Shown: one piece after another, positions 52,501 to 58,295 of the stretch | Position numbering within the stretch: position 1 is the stretch's first letter | How the letters are laid out: the number at the start of each line of letters is the position of its first letter | Assembly: GCF_033807575.1 (NCBI RefSeq) | Contig: NC_084725.1 | Coordinates: 4,251,001 to 4,315,000, forward strand | Reading direction: 5' to 3' | DNA: 64,000 nucleotides | From: Cydia pomonella | Taxonomy: Eukaryota; Arthropoda; Insecta; Lepidoptera; Tortricidae | Made by a program: the position numbers and the translations under genes | Notes under the pieces: generated by a model | Seen by the model: only the letters and a program-made list of their open reading frames with translations | The model's database searches: none | What the model was told of the DNA's origin: nothing

Positions 52501-54719
52501 TTTATAATACCAAATAATACCCACACTATGATTTGTTAATAACATGGATTTCGATTTTTTACAGATGTATACGATTCTTTGTATACGATGTTGTTCTGTT
52601 CCGTCTTTTATGCCGCCATATTTTCTTTCGGCAAGGCCTTCATCTTTACTATCTATACTTTAATGTTATGAAAAACTATTTGGACTTTCGACGCCCTTCT
52701 CCACCATTATCGTGCATGAATTATGTTTTTAGATGTTTTGTCACATTTCTAAATGTCTAGTTATTACTTATATCAGGTATACGCTGGTGCCACCGCCTAG
52801 CGGCCAATTCGAGCTGGGCTGCGTGTCCACCATACTGGACATCTACGCGCGCCAGTCTGAGAGAGTGACTGTGCGAGAGGATGCGCCGCGCCCTGCATCA
52901 GTCACTGGCGAGGATTCTGCGGGTAATCAAATACTTCAACTTAACTTTAATTGTTTCTTGAGTTATTGCATCTCCACTATACTGGACATCTACGCGCCAG
53001 TCTTAGAGTGACGGTGCGAGAGGAGGCGCCACGCCCTGCCTCTGTCACTGGCGATGATTCTGCGGGTAACCAAATACTTCAAATTAACTTTAGTTGTTTC
53101 TTTATTGCATCTTGCATCTCCACTCTCACACTACACTATGGGCATCTACGCGCCAGTCTTAGAGTGACGCTGCGGGAATGACACGCCCCTCCTCTGTTAC
53201 TGGCGGGTAACCAACAACATCGAACTTTAATTGATGCTTGTGCTATTGCATGTCCATCATATTGGACCACTGCGCATATTTAATTCCAGTTTTTCAAATT
53301 ATTGGAACCGGCCAACTTTTACTTTGACTGAGGAGTCAACTCACTATATCTTTGTCCTTTGTTTTCATTTAAATATTGAAATCTACACTTATTTAAACTT
53401 TCACTATTTTTACATATTATTAACTCATAGAAACGTGACTTAACGTATTAAGTTTTAAATTTACCTCCGACGTTTCGAGGACGGCATTGTCCCCATGGTC
53501 TCAGAGACTGGCTAAAGGTGACATCAACATCTTCTAGCCCCCTCCTCCGCCGTCCGTCCCGTCCTCGAAACGTCGGTGGTAAATTTAAAACTTAATACGC
53601 AATTAAGTCCCGTTTCTAAGAGTTAATATTGAAATCTAGTTTTTAAACATTCAACCATGGTAGTAAGAACTTGCATTGCATTACTAAGTCTACATTCAAT
53701 TAGAAGCGCACTTTTTTACGGCACGGATGGTACATTAACAGACCTACAAAAACGACAACTCATATTAACTTTCAATGCTTTTCCTTACGTGTCAAGAAAT
53801 GCCATGGACGCCAAAAAGTTAACTGGTGAAGAGCGAATATGAAGCTTAACTGACAGTAGGAACGTCGCTTTGACAACGTCCGCCATAGCCTTTTTAATGG
53901 TCATTGGCGTCGCGGGCACGACAGACGATGACCGTTTTAGTGGTTTTTGGCGTTGAAAAGGTTAATAGTAAATGTAAGAATGCTCTCATATAGTAATCAT
54001 CGGCGAGAATACATTCTACACCTGACTAAACTATGTACTAGTGTTGCACTTAGCCCGGTTGCTCGGGCAAGTAATCAAATCGGGGACAAGCAGCGTCTGA
54101 AACATAGTTGGTTAGAGTGATTAGATCAATCAGAAGACCACAAGTCCTAATTTTGGTTGAATTCAGTGGTATCACAATTTTTTCTTTTATTTCAAAATTG
54201 GCGATAGAATAATAATGATCTTTTGCTAGCAGTTTCCACACATTGCATTGATAGTAAGATAGTTTTCACATTATCTGATATCGGATATCAGGTACGATTA
54301 AAAAGAATCAAAAAGTAAAGACGTACCTTTTTATAAATAAATAATAATAATAATAATTCAGCCTATATACGTCCCACTGCTGGGCACAGGCCTCCTCTCA
54401 TGCGCGAGAGGGCTCGGGCTATAGTCCCCACGCTAGCCCAATGCGGATTGGCGACTTCACATACACCTTTTTATAAATATTTTTTATATATTCAAGTAAT
54501 TATTGTTTGTTGTCTAGAAGAAAGCGTTAGCGAATAAATAAAAGGACATGATGCCATAGGGTTTATAACAACTGTTTTTCTCCAAATGTCACCCGATATC
54601 CGCTATAATGTTAAAAAAATATCAAATATAGTGAATTAATTGACCTTTTCTCCCCAGGTGCCGCCCCCGCCCTTAGCCTCACCCTCGCCGCATGCGCGTG
54701 CGCCTATCACTTGTTATGA
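35757..54719 (+). CDS. beat: Beaten path (Beat) family two-Ig-domain cell-surface protein, whole locus without first exon
   Basis: Six exons join to 290 codons plus the second part of a split Gly codon. Beat proteins are secreted or membrane-tethered neuronal adhesion ligands that bind Sidestep-family receptors and steer motor axons. Ig1 spans the first two exons (Cys in 'LRCSYDLEG', Trp in 'IRWYRAETEFYRF', Cys in 'SGDYQCEVSADAP'). Ig2 spans the next three (Cys in 'IKASCTVDEA', Trp in 'NITWILDE', Cys in 'ELGCVSTILDIY'). The C-terminus is short, hydrophobic and has no cytosolic tail, suggesting a GPI anchor. Intron sizes are 0.9, 6.1, 8.8, 0.5 and 1.7 kb. Splice phases are consistent: entry phase 1, then 0, 1, 0, 2, 1. 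The signal-peptide exon is missing. I cannot name the paralog with confidence; the spacing of Ig2 reminds me of the VI/VII members. Confidence 0.9.
35990..36150 (+). pseudogene. Exon copy 2 (tandem partial duplicate of the first Ig exon)
   Basis: Starts with a diverged copy of the exon's 'TCCCT...CTCTCCGGC' region, lacks about 25 bp that include the first Ig cysteine codon, then follows the parent exon to the same GTTGAT|GTGAGT donor (GT at 36151, 179 bp after the parent's). From CTGTAT onward it shows eleven changed codons, six of them amino-acid changing, with the frame intact. With a CTGTAAG|CCG acceptor at 36021 it would be a 129-bp exon open from end to end and neutral in phase (0-0) between its neighbours. 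Most likely a decaying duplicate; use as a cassette exon is possible. Confidence 0.8.
36180..36342 (+). pseudogene. Exon copy 3
   Basis: Same 5' structure as copy 2, then a one-base insertion (GGTCACCGCG in place of GGCGCCGCG) that breaks the reading frame near 36228. Downstream of CTGTAT, 105 bases match the parent exon except for three changes, all at synonymous third positions. The donor has become GTGAAT at 36343, a weaker site. As a spliced exon from the equivalent acceptor it would meet a stop after ten codons. Confidence 0.8.
36370..36532 (+). pseudogene. Exon copy 4
   Basis: The most diverged copy. 'GACTTGGAGGGCACTCAACT' aligns with the parent, the core Trp codon is TGT, and a two-base loss (GCAGATAAAGTT for GCGGAGACAGAGTT) shifts the frame before the 'FYRFVP' block. 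The donor equivalent is GTAAAT|GTAAGT at 36533. Clearly a dead copy. Confidence 0.75.
36864..36999 (+). CDS. beat: Beat-like gene, second Ig exon
   Basis: Acceptor ATGTTTGCAG, donor GTCGTAG|GTAAGT. Forty-five codons plus one base. It completes Ig1: 'LTQSDEHQVRIVNLNRRLSG' followed by 'DYQCEVSADAPLFHTDI' and 'RSAPLTVV'. The 'SG.Y.CEVSA.AP.F.T' sequence holds the second Ig1 cysteine and is characteristic of Beat proteins. The phase-0 entry matches the first exon's exit. Confidence 0.93.
37045..37490. mobile_element. MITE cluster with AAAGGTGACATTCGGATG ends
   Basis: The left end AAAGGTGACATTCGGATGAC and the right end 'CCATCTGAATATCAC' form an imperfect terminal inverted repeat like those at 13337 and 13687. 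The centre holds another foldback around 37215-37295 (TTAGGGTTG against CAACCCTAA), suggesting nested insertion. It lies in the second intron of the Beat-like gene. Confidence 0.5.
37491..41069. other. Intronic sequence, no recognisable feature
   Basis: AT-rich Beat intron. A GC-rich patch at 37900-38045 (CGCTCCGCGGAGTCCGCGGC and flanks) is partly palindromic and may be an old MITE. The remainder shows no coding or repeat structure that I can support. Confidence 0.4.
41070..41130 (+). repeat. tRNA-like SINE head fragment
   Basis: 'TTAAGGCATGCGGATTACAA' followed by the B-box GGTTCAAACCCCGGC and then a T run. It lacks a recognisable acceptor-stem partner and A box, so it is called a SINE remnant and not a tRNA gene. 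Confidence 0.4.
41131..42412. other. Intronic sequence, no recognisable feature
   Basis: AT-rich. Short frames only. No repeat partner was noticed. Confidence 0.4.
42413..42475 (+). mobile_element. LINE tail fragment, ACCATCAGGCGG family
   Basis: CTCCTTACCATCAGGCGGAC and TTGTTTGCCACCGAAGTAGT match the terminal part of 7620-7683. Confidence 0.6.
42548..42665. mobile_element. MITE, ATCAAAATGATATCTAAATA family, copy 1
   Basis: ACATCAAAATGATATCTAAA on the left mirrors a degraded 'CATCATTTAAATAATT' right end. The interior 'GCGCAAGCAAGACG' is shared with 54930-55066. Confidence 0.5.
42935..43045. mobile_element. MITE of the 'CTTTCTATACATCTCGC' group
   Basis: GTAGGTAAACTTTAGCGACT and the paired interior 'TCGCGCTCGTATTCATAAGT / ACGAGTGAAATG' resemble 6332-6428 and 61372-61500. 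It ends about 75 bp before a Beat exon, close to its branch region. Confidence 0.4.
43119..43252 (+). CDS. beat: Beat-like gene, third Ig exon (start of Ig2)
   Basis: Acceptor TTACTTTTACAG, donor CATAAG|GTTAGT. Two bases complete a split Asp codon (G|AC), then 44 codons ending in phase 0. It opens Ig2: 'PPFRAPRITVSRGNYARGDV', then 'IKASCTVDEAYPAPNITWIL'. It contains the first Ig2 cysteine, the core Trp and an NIT glycosylation sequon. The Gly-Asp before the Cys strand ('YARGDVI') matches the usual 'Y.VGD.V..NC' layout of Beat Ig2. Confidence 0.92.
43253..44343. other. Intronic sequence, no recognisable feature
   Basis: Start of the 8.8-kb Beat intron. Nothing beyond short frames was seen. 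Confidence 0.45.
44344..44520. mobile_element. MITE with ACCCCTAGTGTAAATTTA ends
   Basis: ACCCCTAGTGTAAATTTATT and AATAAATTTACACTAAGGGT bound a 177-bp foldback. The inner arms continue with GTGACGTACGCGTTTGCGTT against AACGCAAAAGCGTACGTCAC, giving roughly 60-bp arms. Confidence 0.85.
44538..44660. mobile_element. MITE with GTCAAAAGATTTAATTTG ends
   Basis: GTCAAAAGATTTAATTTGTG on the left and CTCAAATTAAATCTTTTGAC on the right; inner 'ACCCGTTCG' against 'CGAAATGGGT'. It follows the preceding MITE after 17 bp. Confidence 0.8.
44661..45689. other. Intronic sequence, no recognisable feature
   Basis: Contains an imperfect tandem run of 'GAAGCAAAACAAAACGCGGA'-like words near 45205-45270 and otherwise nothing recognisable. 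Confidence 0.4.
45690..45768 (-). repeat. SINE family A head fragment
   Basis: 'CCTGCTTCGTAGGCAGGGTC' and 'GCTACCAACTAGGCCAGGAG' are the complement of the family A tRNA-like head. Confidence 0.55.
45774..45830. mobile_element. Truncated MITE, TAGACCAAGCTAAGTTGGCA end
   Basis: Identical over the first 30 bases to the left end of the element at 10632 and truncated after that. Confidence 0.65.
45895..46130 (+). repeat. tRNA-derived SINE family B, complete head and body
   Basis: Head: GGTGGCCTAGTGGTAAGAGC (A box) and GGGTCGAACCCCGGC (B box), 35 bases apart. Body: TGAGTTTTTCGGAACTTATG, GAAATATCATTTGATATTTA and 'GGTTGGAAGATCAGACTGCA'. The best-preserved family B copy in the window. Confidence 0.85.
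46140..46495 (+). pseudogene. LINE reverse-transcriptase C-terminus split by a MITE, AGT/TAG repeat tail
   Basis: 'LRSKRLRWLRHLERMGEEEE' precedes a MITE at 46273-46384; after it comes 'GAKWRRIGQDR' and, across a frameshift, 'EWRSLASEAKILFESLSQ' to a stop at about 46489. The tail is a TAG microsatellite to 46520. The 'RLRWLRHLERM' and 'EWR.LASEAK.LF.SL' parts are the end of a LINE polyprotein like that at 12670-12816. Dead copy. Confidence 0.65.
46273..46384. mobile_element. MITE inserted in the LINE fragment
   Basis: GAGGGCCTACCGCGAACCAC is mirrored at the right by GCGGTTCGCGGTAGGCCCTC; the arms continue through TTCGACGTGTTG and CAACACGTCGAA. 112 bp in all. A related single end lies at 60786-60860. 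Confidence 0.85.
46990..47055. repeat. Perfect 30-bp stem inverted repeat with 6-base loop
   Basis: GTACTTGTATAGTTGCGGAC starts the left arm; the right arm is its full complement. The loop is GGTTTA, and a partial repeat of loop and arm follows (CTTAAGGGTTTACTT), as if the palindrome arose by template switching. Confidence 0.85.
47056..47451. other. Intronic sequence, no recognisable feature
   Basis: AT-rich; nothing supported. Confidence 0.4.
47452..47586 (+). mobile_element. MITE with TACAGTCAAGTG-type ends, copy 2
   Basis: Complement of 28459-28592: shares AATCGTCTCATAAATATGGT, 'CTCTTATTACACTGGAATAA' and the 'CTTGACTGTA' right end; the left end is diverged. Confidence 0.8.
47869..48140 (+). 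repeat. tRNA-derived SINE family A, long copy
   Basis: Head with GACCGGTTTGGCCTAGTGGG and B box GGTTCAAATCC; body with TGTGATGAGCACGGATATTT, 'GAGTCATGGATGTTTTCTAT', 'CACAAGCCTTATTGAGCTTA' and an ATTTATTT tail. About 270 bp, the same architecture as 21343-21612. Confidence 0.85.
48345..48766 (+). repeat. Interspersed repeat, GGGTTCCG family, single-unit copy
   Basis: Begins AGTGCGAGTCAGACTCACCC and ends 'GACAGACAGACAGACGGACA', 'TATAAGGGTTCCGG' and 'CACGGAACCCTAAAAA'. It lacks the internal duplication of the 22424 copy. Confidence 0.7.
48767..49319. other. Intronic sequence, no recognisable feature
   Basis: AT-rich, apart from a short GC-richer patch near 48980-49050. Confidence 0.4.
49320..49440 (-). 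mobile_element. LINE 3' tail, complement of 34505-34665
   Basis: TATTCTTTATTACACCAAAA, 'TACATACATGTAAACCTACA' and 'CAACAGGCGGTCTTA' reproduce the 34505 tail in reverse. Confidence 0.55.
49460..49934 (+). mobile_element. Non-autonomous DNA element, 475 bp, about 38-bp imperfect terminal repeats
   Basis: Left TACAGAATGATTCAGGAGAC and GTGAGCAGGATCAAGCCT; right AGGCTTAGTCCAGCTCACGT and CTCATGAATCACCCTGTA. Both ends are flanked by TAT-rich sequence, so the target duplication is ambiguous. No coding frame. A half copy is at 9455-9667. Confidence 0.75.
50061..50201 (+). pseudogene. LINE reverse-transcriptase C-terminus
   Basis: In frame: 'FSLAKEWNALPESGFPHEHN' then 'LNLFKARVNRYLIGKR', TAG at 50199-50201. 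The 'EWN.LP', 'LF.ARV.RYL' end belongs to a LINE family; it is followed by the tail 'CACTTACCATCAGGTGGTC' to about 50250. 5'-truncated and dead. Confidence 0.6.
50575..50820 (-). repeat. Dispersed repeat, 'CATCATCAGATCAGCT' family, copy 3
   Basis: GAGCTGATCTGATGATGGAA and 'AGGAACTCTGTGATAAAACAAC' are the complement of the 6035 and 30275 copies. Confidence 0.65.
50830..52067. other. Intronic sequence up to the next Beat exon, no feature
   Basis: AT-rich. Ends in the acceptor TTTGCCTGCAG. Confidence 0.45.
52068..52249 (+). CDS. beat: Beat-like gene, fourth Ig exon (middle of Ig2)
   Basis: Acceptor GCTTTGCCTGCAG, donor GTCAA|GTATGT; 60 codons plus two bases. It reads 'IAETVADPVSELDF', 'SSQLEITVLETEQYRVGLTY' and 'RAYHHEEPSKNHSVV'. 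It covers the C' to E strands of Ig2 and an extended loop with an NHS sequon. No cysteine, as expected for the middle of the domain. The longer D-E region is less like the canonical members and is the least certain part of the model, but both splice phases fit. Confidence 0.85.
52777..52922 (+). CDS. beat: Beat-like gene, fifth Ig exon (end of Ig2)
   Basis: Acceptor ACTTATATCAG, donor GCGG|GTAATC; one base completes a Lys codon (AA|G), 48 codons follow and one base remains. It reads 'YTLVPPPSGQFELGCVSTIL', 'DIYARQSERVTVRED' and 'PASVTGEDSA'. 'LGC.STI.DIY' provides the closing Ig2 cysteine and matches the Beat 'L.C.A.I.D.Y' strand. The last two-thirds of the exon, with the donor, are repeated downstream. 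Confidence 0.9.
52965..53065 (+). pseudogene. Fifth-Ig-exon copy 2
   Basis: CTCCACTATACTGGACATCT aligns with the parent's TCCACCATACTGGACATCT, 148 bp downstream. A net four-base loss around GCGCCAGTCTTAGAG breaks the parent frame, giving a TGA soon after. The 'RVTVREEAPRPASVTGDDSA' portion and the GCGG|GTAACC donor (GT at 53066) are preserved in another frame. Not a usable exon in phase with its neighbours. Confidence 0.8.
53110..53206 (+). pseudogene. Fifth-Ig-exon copies 3 and 4 (fragmentary)
   Basis: TCTCCACTCTCACACTACAC starts copy 3 (146 bp after copy 2), which has the same GCGCCAGTCTTAGAGTGACG and lost part of the 'APRPAS' region before a GCGG|GTAACC donor at 53207. A fourth trace, TGTCCATCATATTGGACCAC, starts at 53251 and fades by about 53290. 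Confidence 0.7.
53419..53628. mobile_element. 210-bp element with 60-bp inverted arms around CGACGTTTCGAGGAC
   Basis: Left ATTAACTCATAGAAACGTGA and right CCGTTTCTAAGAGTTAAT; the arms continue through AGTTTTAAATTTACC and CGACGTTTCGAGGACGG. The centre is unpaired (GTCCCCATGGTCTCAGAGAC). This sequence is abundant in lepidopteran genomes in my memory, possibly as ends of Penelope-like elements; the family is not proven. It lies in the last Beat intron. Confidence 0.75.
53629..54324. other. Intronic sequence, no recognisable feature
   Basis: No supported gene; two short frames have no domain signature. Confidence 0.4.
54340..54464 (-). mobile_element. Short RTE-like LINE 3' end with 15-bp target duplication
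   Basis: Flanked by ACCTTTTTATAAATA at 54325-54339 and 54465-54479. Carries the complement of the 22044 insert: TAAT repeats, then 'CAGCCTATATACGTCCCACT', 'GCTGGGCACAGGCCTCCTCT' and 'GAGGGCTCGGGCTATAGTCC'. Confidence 0.85.
54658..54719 (+). CDS. beat: Beat-like gene, last coding exon (hydrophobic GPI-type tail)
   Basis: Acceptor TTTTCTCCCCAG; two bases complete Gly (G|GT), then 19 codons and a TGA stop at 54717-54719. The protein ends 'GAAPALSLTLAACACAYHLL'. With the preceding 'GEDSA', this gives small residues (a candidate attachment site around Ser-Ala-Gly) followed by a hydrophobic stretch that runs to the end with no basic cytosolic tail, which is the layout of a GPI-anchor signal. Several Beat paralogs are reported to be membrane-tethered. 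A very short transmembrane tail is the alternative. Confidence 0.8.
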
Positions 54720-54813
54720 TCGCGCACGCACCCCCGAAACTGAATGTTGTGATAGACACATAATACTTAAGATAATATATACGTCAATGTTGCAGATTAT
54801 ATGTGAATATGTA

Positions 54814-54819
54814 AATAAA
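54814..54819 (+). terminator. Candidate polyadenylation signal AATAAA
   Basis: AATAAA about 95 bp after the Beat stop codon, followed by T/GT-rich sequence (GGTTGTTTTTATTTT) from about 54838. A plausible 3' end for a short 3' UTR; other AATAAA sites are common in this AT-rich DNA. Confidence 0.45.
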
Positions 54820-54929
54820 TTCATTAGTTACTATATGGTTGTTTTTATTTTCAAGTAAGATTTTTTTAAAAGAACCTTGGTATTTTACAAAAAAAGTGCT
54901 TGAGGCCTATTCGGACGAACACTTTGAGA

Positions 54930-55066
54930 TCAAAATGATATCTAAATAATGTATTAGTTATCAGTCGCGCGTGCATTTGATGTACTGGCGCAAGCGAGAC
55001 GGATGGCGTTTATGAGAGATAGGTATCATTTTCATGTCTAAATGTCAGTTTAAATTGCTTCAACAA
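54930..55066. mobile_element. MITE, ATCAAAATGATATCTAAATA family, copy 2
   Basis: GATCAAAATGATATCTAAAT on the left and 'AGGTATCATTTTCATGTCTA' on the right form imperfect ends; 'TGGCGCAAGCGAGACGGATG' inside matches 42625-42645. Confidence 0.6.
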
Positions 55067-55689
55067 TTAATTGTCATCAAAAAAACCTTAAATAGGTGGC
55101 GCTATAATACCTAGAATACTTGAAAAAAAAATGGTAGACAGCGCACTTCACTCCGTCAATAACGCCAAAGTTCTTAGCTACTCTAGCGCTACTCTGGAGA
55201 GTTTTGGAACTATTATTTGGGAGAATCAACTTTTTAGCGTCACTCGTTGCCATGGTTACGATTAGTTGTCCAGGGGACAAAAGTTCATTGAAATACTGAT
55301 TTTATGGTACTTAAATGTATCAAACTTGCGTTTTTGTGGTCGTTATAACCAATGTCCATAATGTGCCCCCTACTAAGCATGTTAATAGAACGGCATACAA
55401 CGTCTCTTCAAACAAACTGTGCCACTGTTGTCCCTTGGACAACGGGACAGGATAACAAAACAAAAAAAGTTGAGTCACCCATTTATAGCTGACAGTTGTA
55501 CACTTTTGCAACAGTTCTAGCATAAGAGATTTCACTCCTTTTAATTCCACACTCCATAATCAGGTTACCGCAAAATGTATGCAGCTGTACAGCGCCATCT
55601 CGTTTACCTGTCCAATTCGAAGCACGCTACTGTCTTAGATTTTACGCATCTTACTCAATCCATGTATCTTTGATTTTAATACAACCTGA
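55067..55689. other. No gene recognised
   Basis: Apart from the X-box at 55246, nothing recognisable. Confidence 0.4.
55246..55259 (-). promoter_or_regulatory. X-box (RFX-type) motif
   Basis: Read on the minus strand, GTAACCATGGCAAC fits GTNRCC-N2-RGYAAC. It lies 0.5 kb after the Beat stop codon with no gene recognised next to it. Confidence 0.3.
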
Positions 55690-55965
55690 TCGCTCAGGCT
55701 TATTAGTGCATGTGAAAGTCGTGCGTGAGATACGCACAAATCACCAAGCCCATAGATCGTGTCATTCACGACGACGCGAGCCTTGACTCTTTTTGTCATA
55801 TTATTCTTTCAATAACAATTTCTTTTAGTTTTACACGCACCGCCTACAATCTTTTCTGCTTTGCCCTAAGATTGACTGGTAGAGAATGCCTCATGGCATT
55901 AAGTCCGCCTTTTGTACATTAAGTTTTTCTTTTGTGCAATAAAGTTTTAAATAAGTAAATAATAA
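55690..55965 (+). mobile_element. LINE or SINE tail with GACTGGTAGAGAATGCC and AATAAAG end
   Basis: GATTGACTGGTAGAGAATGC, 'CATTAAGTCCGCCTTTTGTA' and 'TTGTGCAATAAAGTTTTAAA' then ATAAA repeats. I recognise the phrase as a common lepidopteran retrotransposon end; its complement is at 25085-25200. The 5' part (ACGACGACGCGAGCCTTGAC) resembles 48210-48245. Confidence 0.55.
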
Positions 55966-56213
55966 ATTATTAAAGGTTAGATTTGGCAAATATGCACGTC
56001 ATAGTGGATGACACGAAGTATATCGTTAAGGTCGTATCAAAAACATAACAATAGTACACTGTGCAAAAAAGGGGGGAAAGAGAAATTTTGCAAACGAGGC
56101 CGCCACCTTAAAGACTCGATTTTGCAATATTCTTACCCCCGATGTTACACACAATATTAAATAATAAAAAAAATAACTAAATTTTAAGCGAAATAATTCT
56201 TAAATACGGTGAC

Positions 56214-56405
56214 AGATCAAGCACCAATCTTTTACTCACGATTCCTTCCAATACGACGCGCACATACAAGAAATCCTTTACTGTCCATGCCGTCAAGTTA
56301 TGGAACGAGATTCCGGTGTCCGTGAGGCAATCCCAATCTGTAGCATCACTCAAGGAGAAGCTTAAAAAATTGTGGCTTTCCGATACTTTGGTTACGACTT
56401 CCTAG
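56214..56405 (+). pseudogene. CR1/Jockey-like LINE reverse-transcriptase C-terminus
   Basis: In frame: 'TRTYKKSFTVHAVKLWNEIP', 'VSVRQSQSVASLKEKLKKLW', stop TAG at 56403-56405. 'F...A..LWN.IP..VR.S.S...FK.KLK' is the classic C-terminal end of CR1/Jockey-type LINE proteins. No start, and the catalytic domain is lost. Confidence 0.7.
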
Positions 56406-56792
56406 TTCCATTGAGTACTTCTACTTTTTTTAATTTCCTTTACTTTTCTGGTTCGAATTCATATTTATTTATATTATATATTGAATATTTATTTATTTTT
56501 ATTTATATATATATGTATGCATTATTTTATGGTTATTTTTCTATCTATGTATATTTGTATCAATGTGTATTCAAAACGTGCATTTCATTAATTTCAGTGA
56601 TTGTACACTTTTGTTTGTGTTTGTCATTCATTCACCGTTACTTCTGTTTTACTCATTTCCTCAAAGGTTAACTGGAAGAGATCCCATACAGGGATAAGTT
56701 CGCCTTTGTTGTATTTAATTTACTCTGTAACTGTGTTTTTCGTGTTTTTATTTCTATGTACAATAAAGTATATACATACATACATACATTTC
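56406..56792 (+). mobile_element. 3' UTR and CATA-repeat tail of the same LINE
   Basis: AT-rich untranslated sequence with TGTACAATAAAGTATATA just before CATA repeats at about 56773-56788, the microsatellite tail of a CR1-like insertion. A TTAACTGGAAGAGATCCC block precedes it. Confidence 0.6.
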
Positions 56793-57534
56793 ACACATTC
56801 GTCCGCCATATTGTAATTCTTTGACAGGTTGGGTATCGAAGCCACAGACCTATTCGGCATTCAGCCACGATTGCAAATTCTGTTATAAAAATAAAATAAT
56901 CATAAATAAAAATAAATCAAAATAAATATTTTTAATAAATACAGTAAAAATAAATTATGAGAGTCGGTACTTTAAAAGTAAAGCTCATTTTTACTTACTG
57001 GGTCGAATAAATTAGTGACGCAATTAATAAATAGCTTTTTATTTACAATTCATAACTCCCGCAGGAGCAATACATGCTTTTGTCCTTTAGTATACCTGCA
57101 TGAAATATGATCTTTTACGAGCAAGTGTGATGAAAATTATTAAATTGAATCGGCCTCTAGGTCATAAAGCATAGGGGAAGCAAAAATAAACAGATCAAGA
57201 GTAGACCTAGCATTTTTCTAGCAAAAACTAGAGATTGACAAAATGAAATATCGATAAATAGGTTATCGATAAGCAAATCAAAGATAAATATAAAATAGTG
57301 GGTGATTTTGATATTATGATCCTGAATATGAATAATGTGTTAAATATGATAATTTAAACAAATTTCCCCATGGGATTACAACAAAAAAGTAAAAAAAAAA
57401 AACTAATGGAAACCTTGAGGGCCTGAAGTAGATAGAACGAATGATATCAGGGGTATTTTTTTTTCACGATTTTCATAATATCGATTGTTATTACCCTTGA
57501 AATGAAACCTATTTCAGTATGACAATCTTAATAA
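56793..57534. other. No recognisable feature
   Basis: Very AT-rich; nothing supported. Confidence 0.4.
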
Positions 57535-57735
57535 AGATAAAGATAGTTTATTATTCTAGTAGGCATATTACAATGCGCTTATGAACGTCAAATAAAGCTA
57601 CACCGGCTCTAACCCTACTCCTCTGAACCGAGAAGATTTAAATCCCCCCTCAATTGGAGGAGGGTATCCCACTATGGACCGGCAAGAAACTCGGCGGGAC
57701 ACATCTTTTGAAAACATTACATCTTATAATTAACA
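57535..57735 (-). mobile_element. LINE 3' tail, CCGGCAAGAAACTCGGCGGG family
   Basis: GAACCGAGAAGATTTAAATC, 'GGAGGAGGGTATCCCACTAT' and 'GGACCGGCAAGAAACTCGGC'. I recognise the complement (GCCGAGTTTCTTGCCGG) as a frequent lepidopteran LINE phrase. The poly-T-like side is at the left (TAAAGATAGTTTATTATTCT). Confidence 0.5.
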
Positions 57736-58295
57736 TGCATTACATAAGAAAAAAAATACAATTTATATTACTATAGAAATCATGCAATCACATACAGTAG
57801 GTACTTTTCTTTATAGAAATTTGATAAATATATATGTCATATCAAATCATACAAATACGAAGCTCTTTCAGAAAACATATCGAATTCTTACAAAGGGAAA
57901 AATAAAATTGAATGAATAAAGAAATGAGAATATACATTATATAAATCTGACAGATTGCTATACCTGGAAAAAATATTTGATGTGCTTTTTTACCTGAGCT
58001 ATGTCACCTACACAATGATTTTACTTTTAATACGTTTTTGATATTCGGAATCACGACTGTAAAATCACCCATATACAAGTAAGTTAAAATGAGTTAACTC
58101 ACCAAAATATCACAATAATACGAGTATTAATTAAATGCAAATGTATAGTTAAAATCTGACTATAAAAACAAAAACTATTGTATATATTGGGTACCTCAAG
58201 TAAAAATGATTATTAAATTATATAGTATTAAAGAACAATTCAGTTATTCTCTATAGAGTTGAGGTACGTTCTTATCGATAACAGTGATGTCGATT
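57736..58295. other. No recognisable feature
   Basis: AT-rich; nothing supported. Confidence 0.4.
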
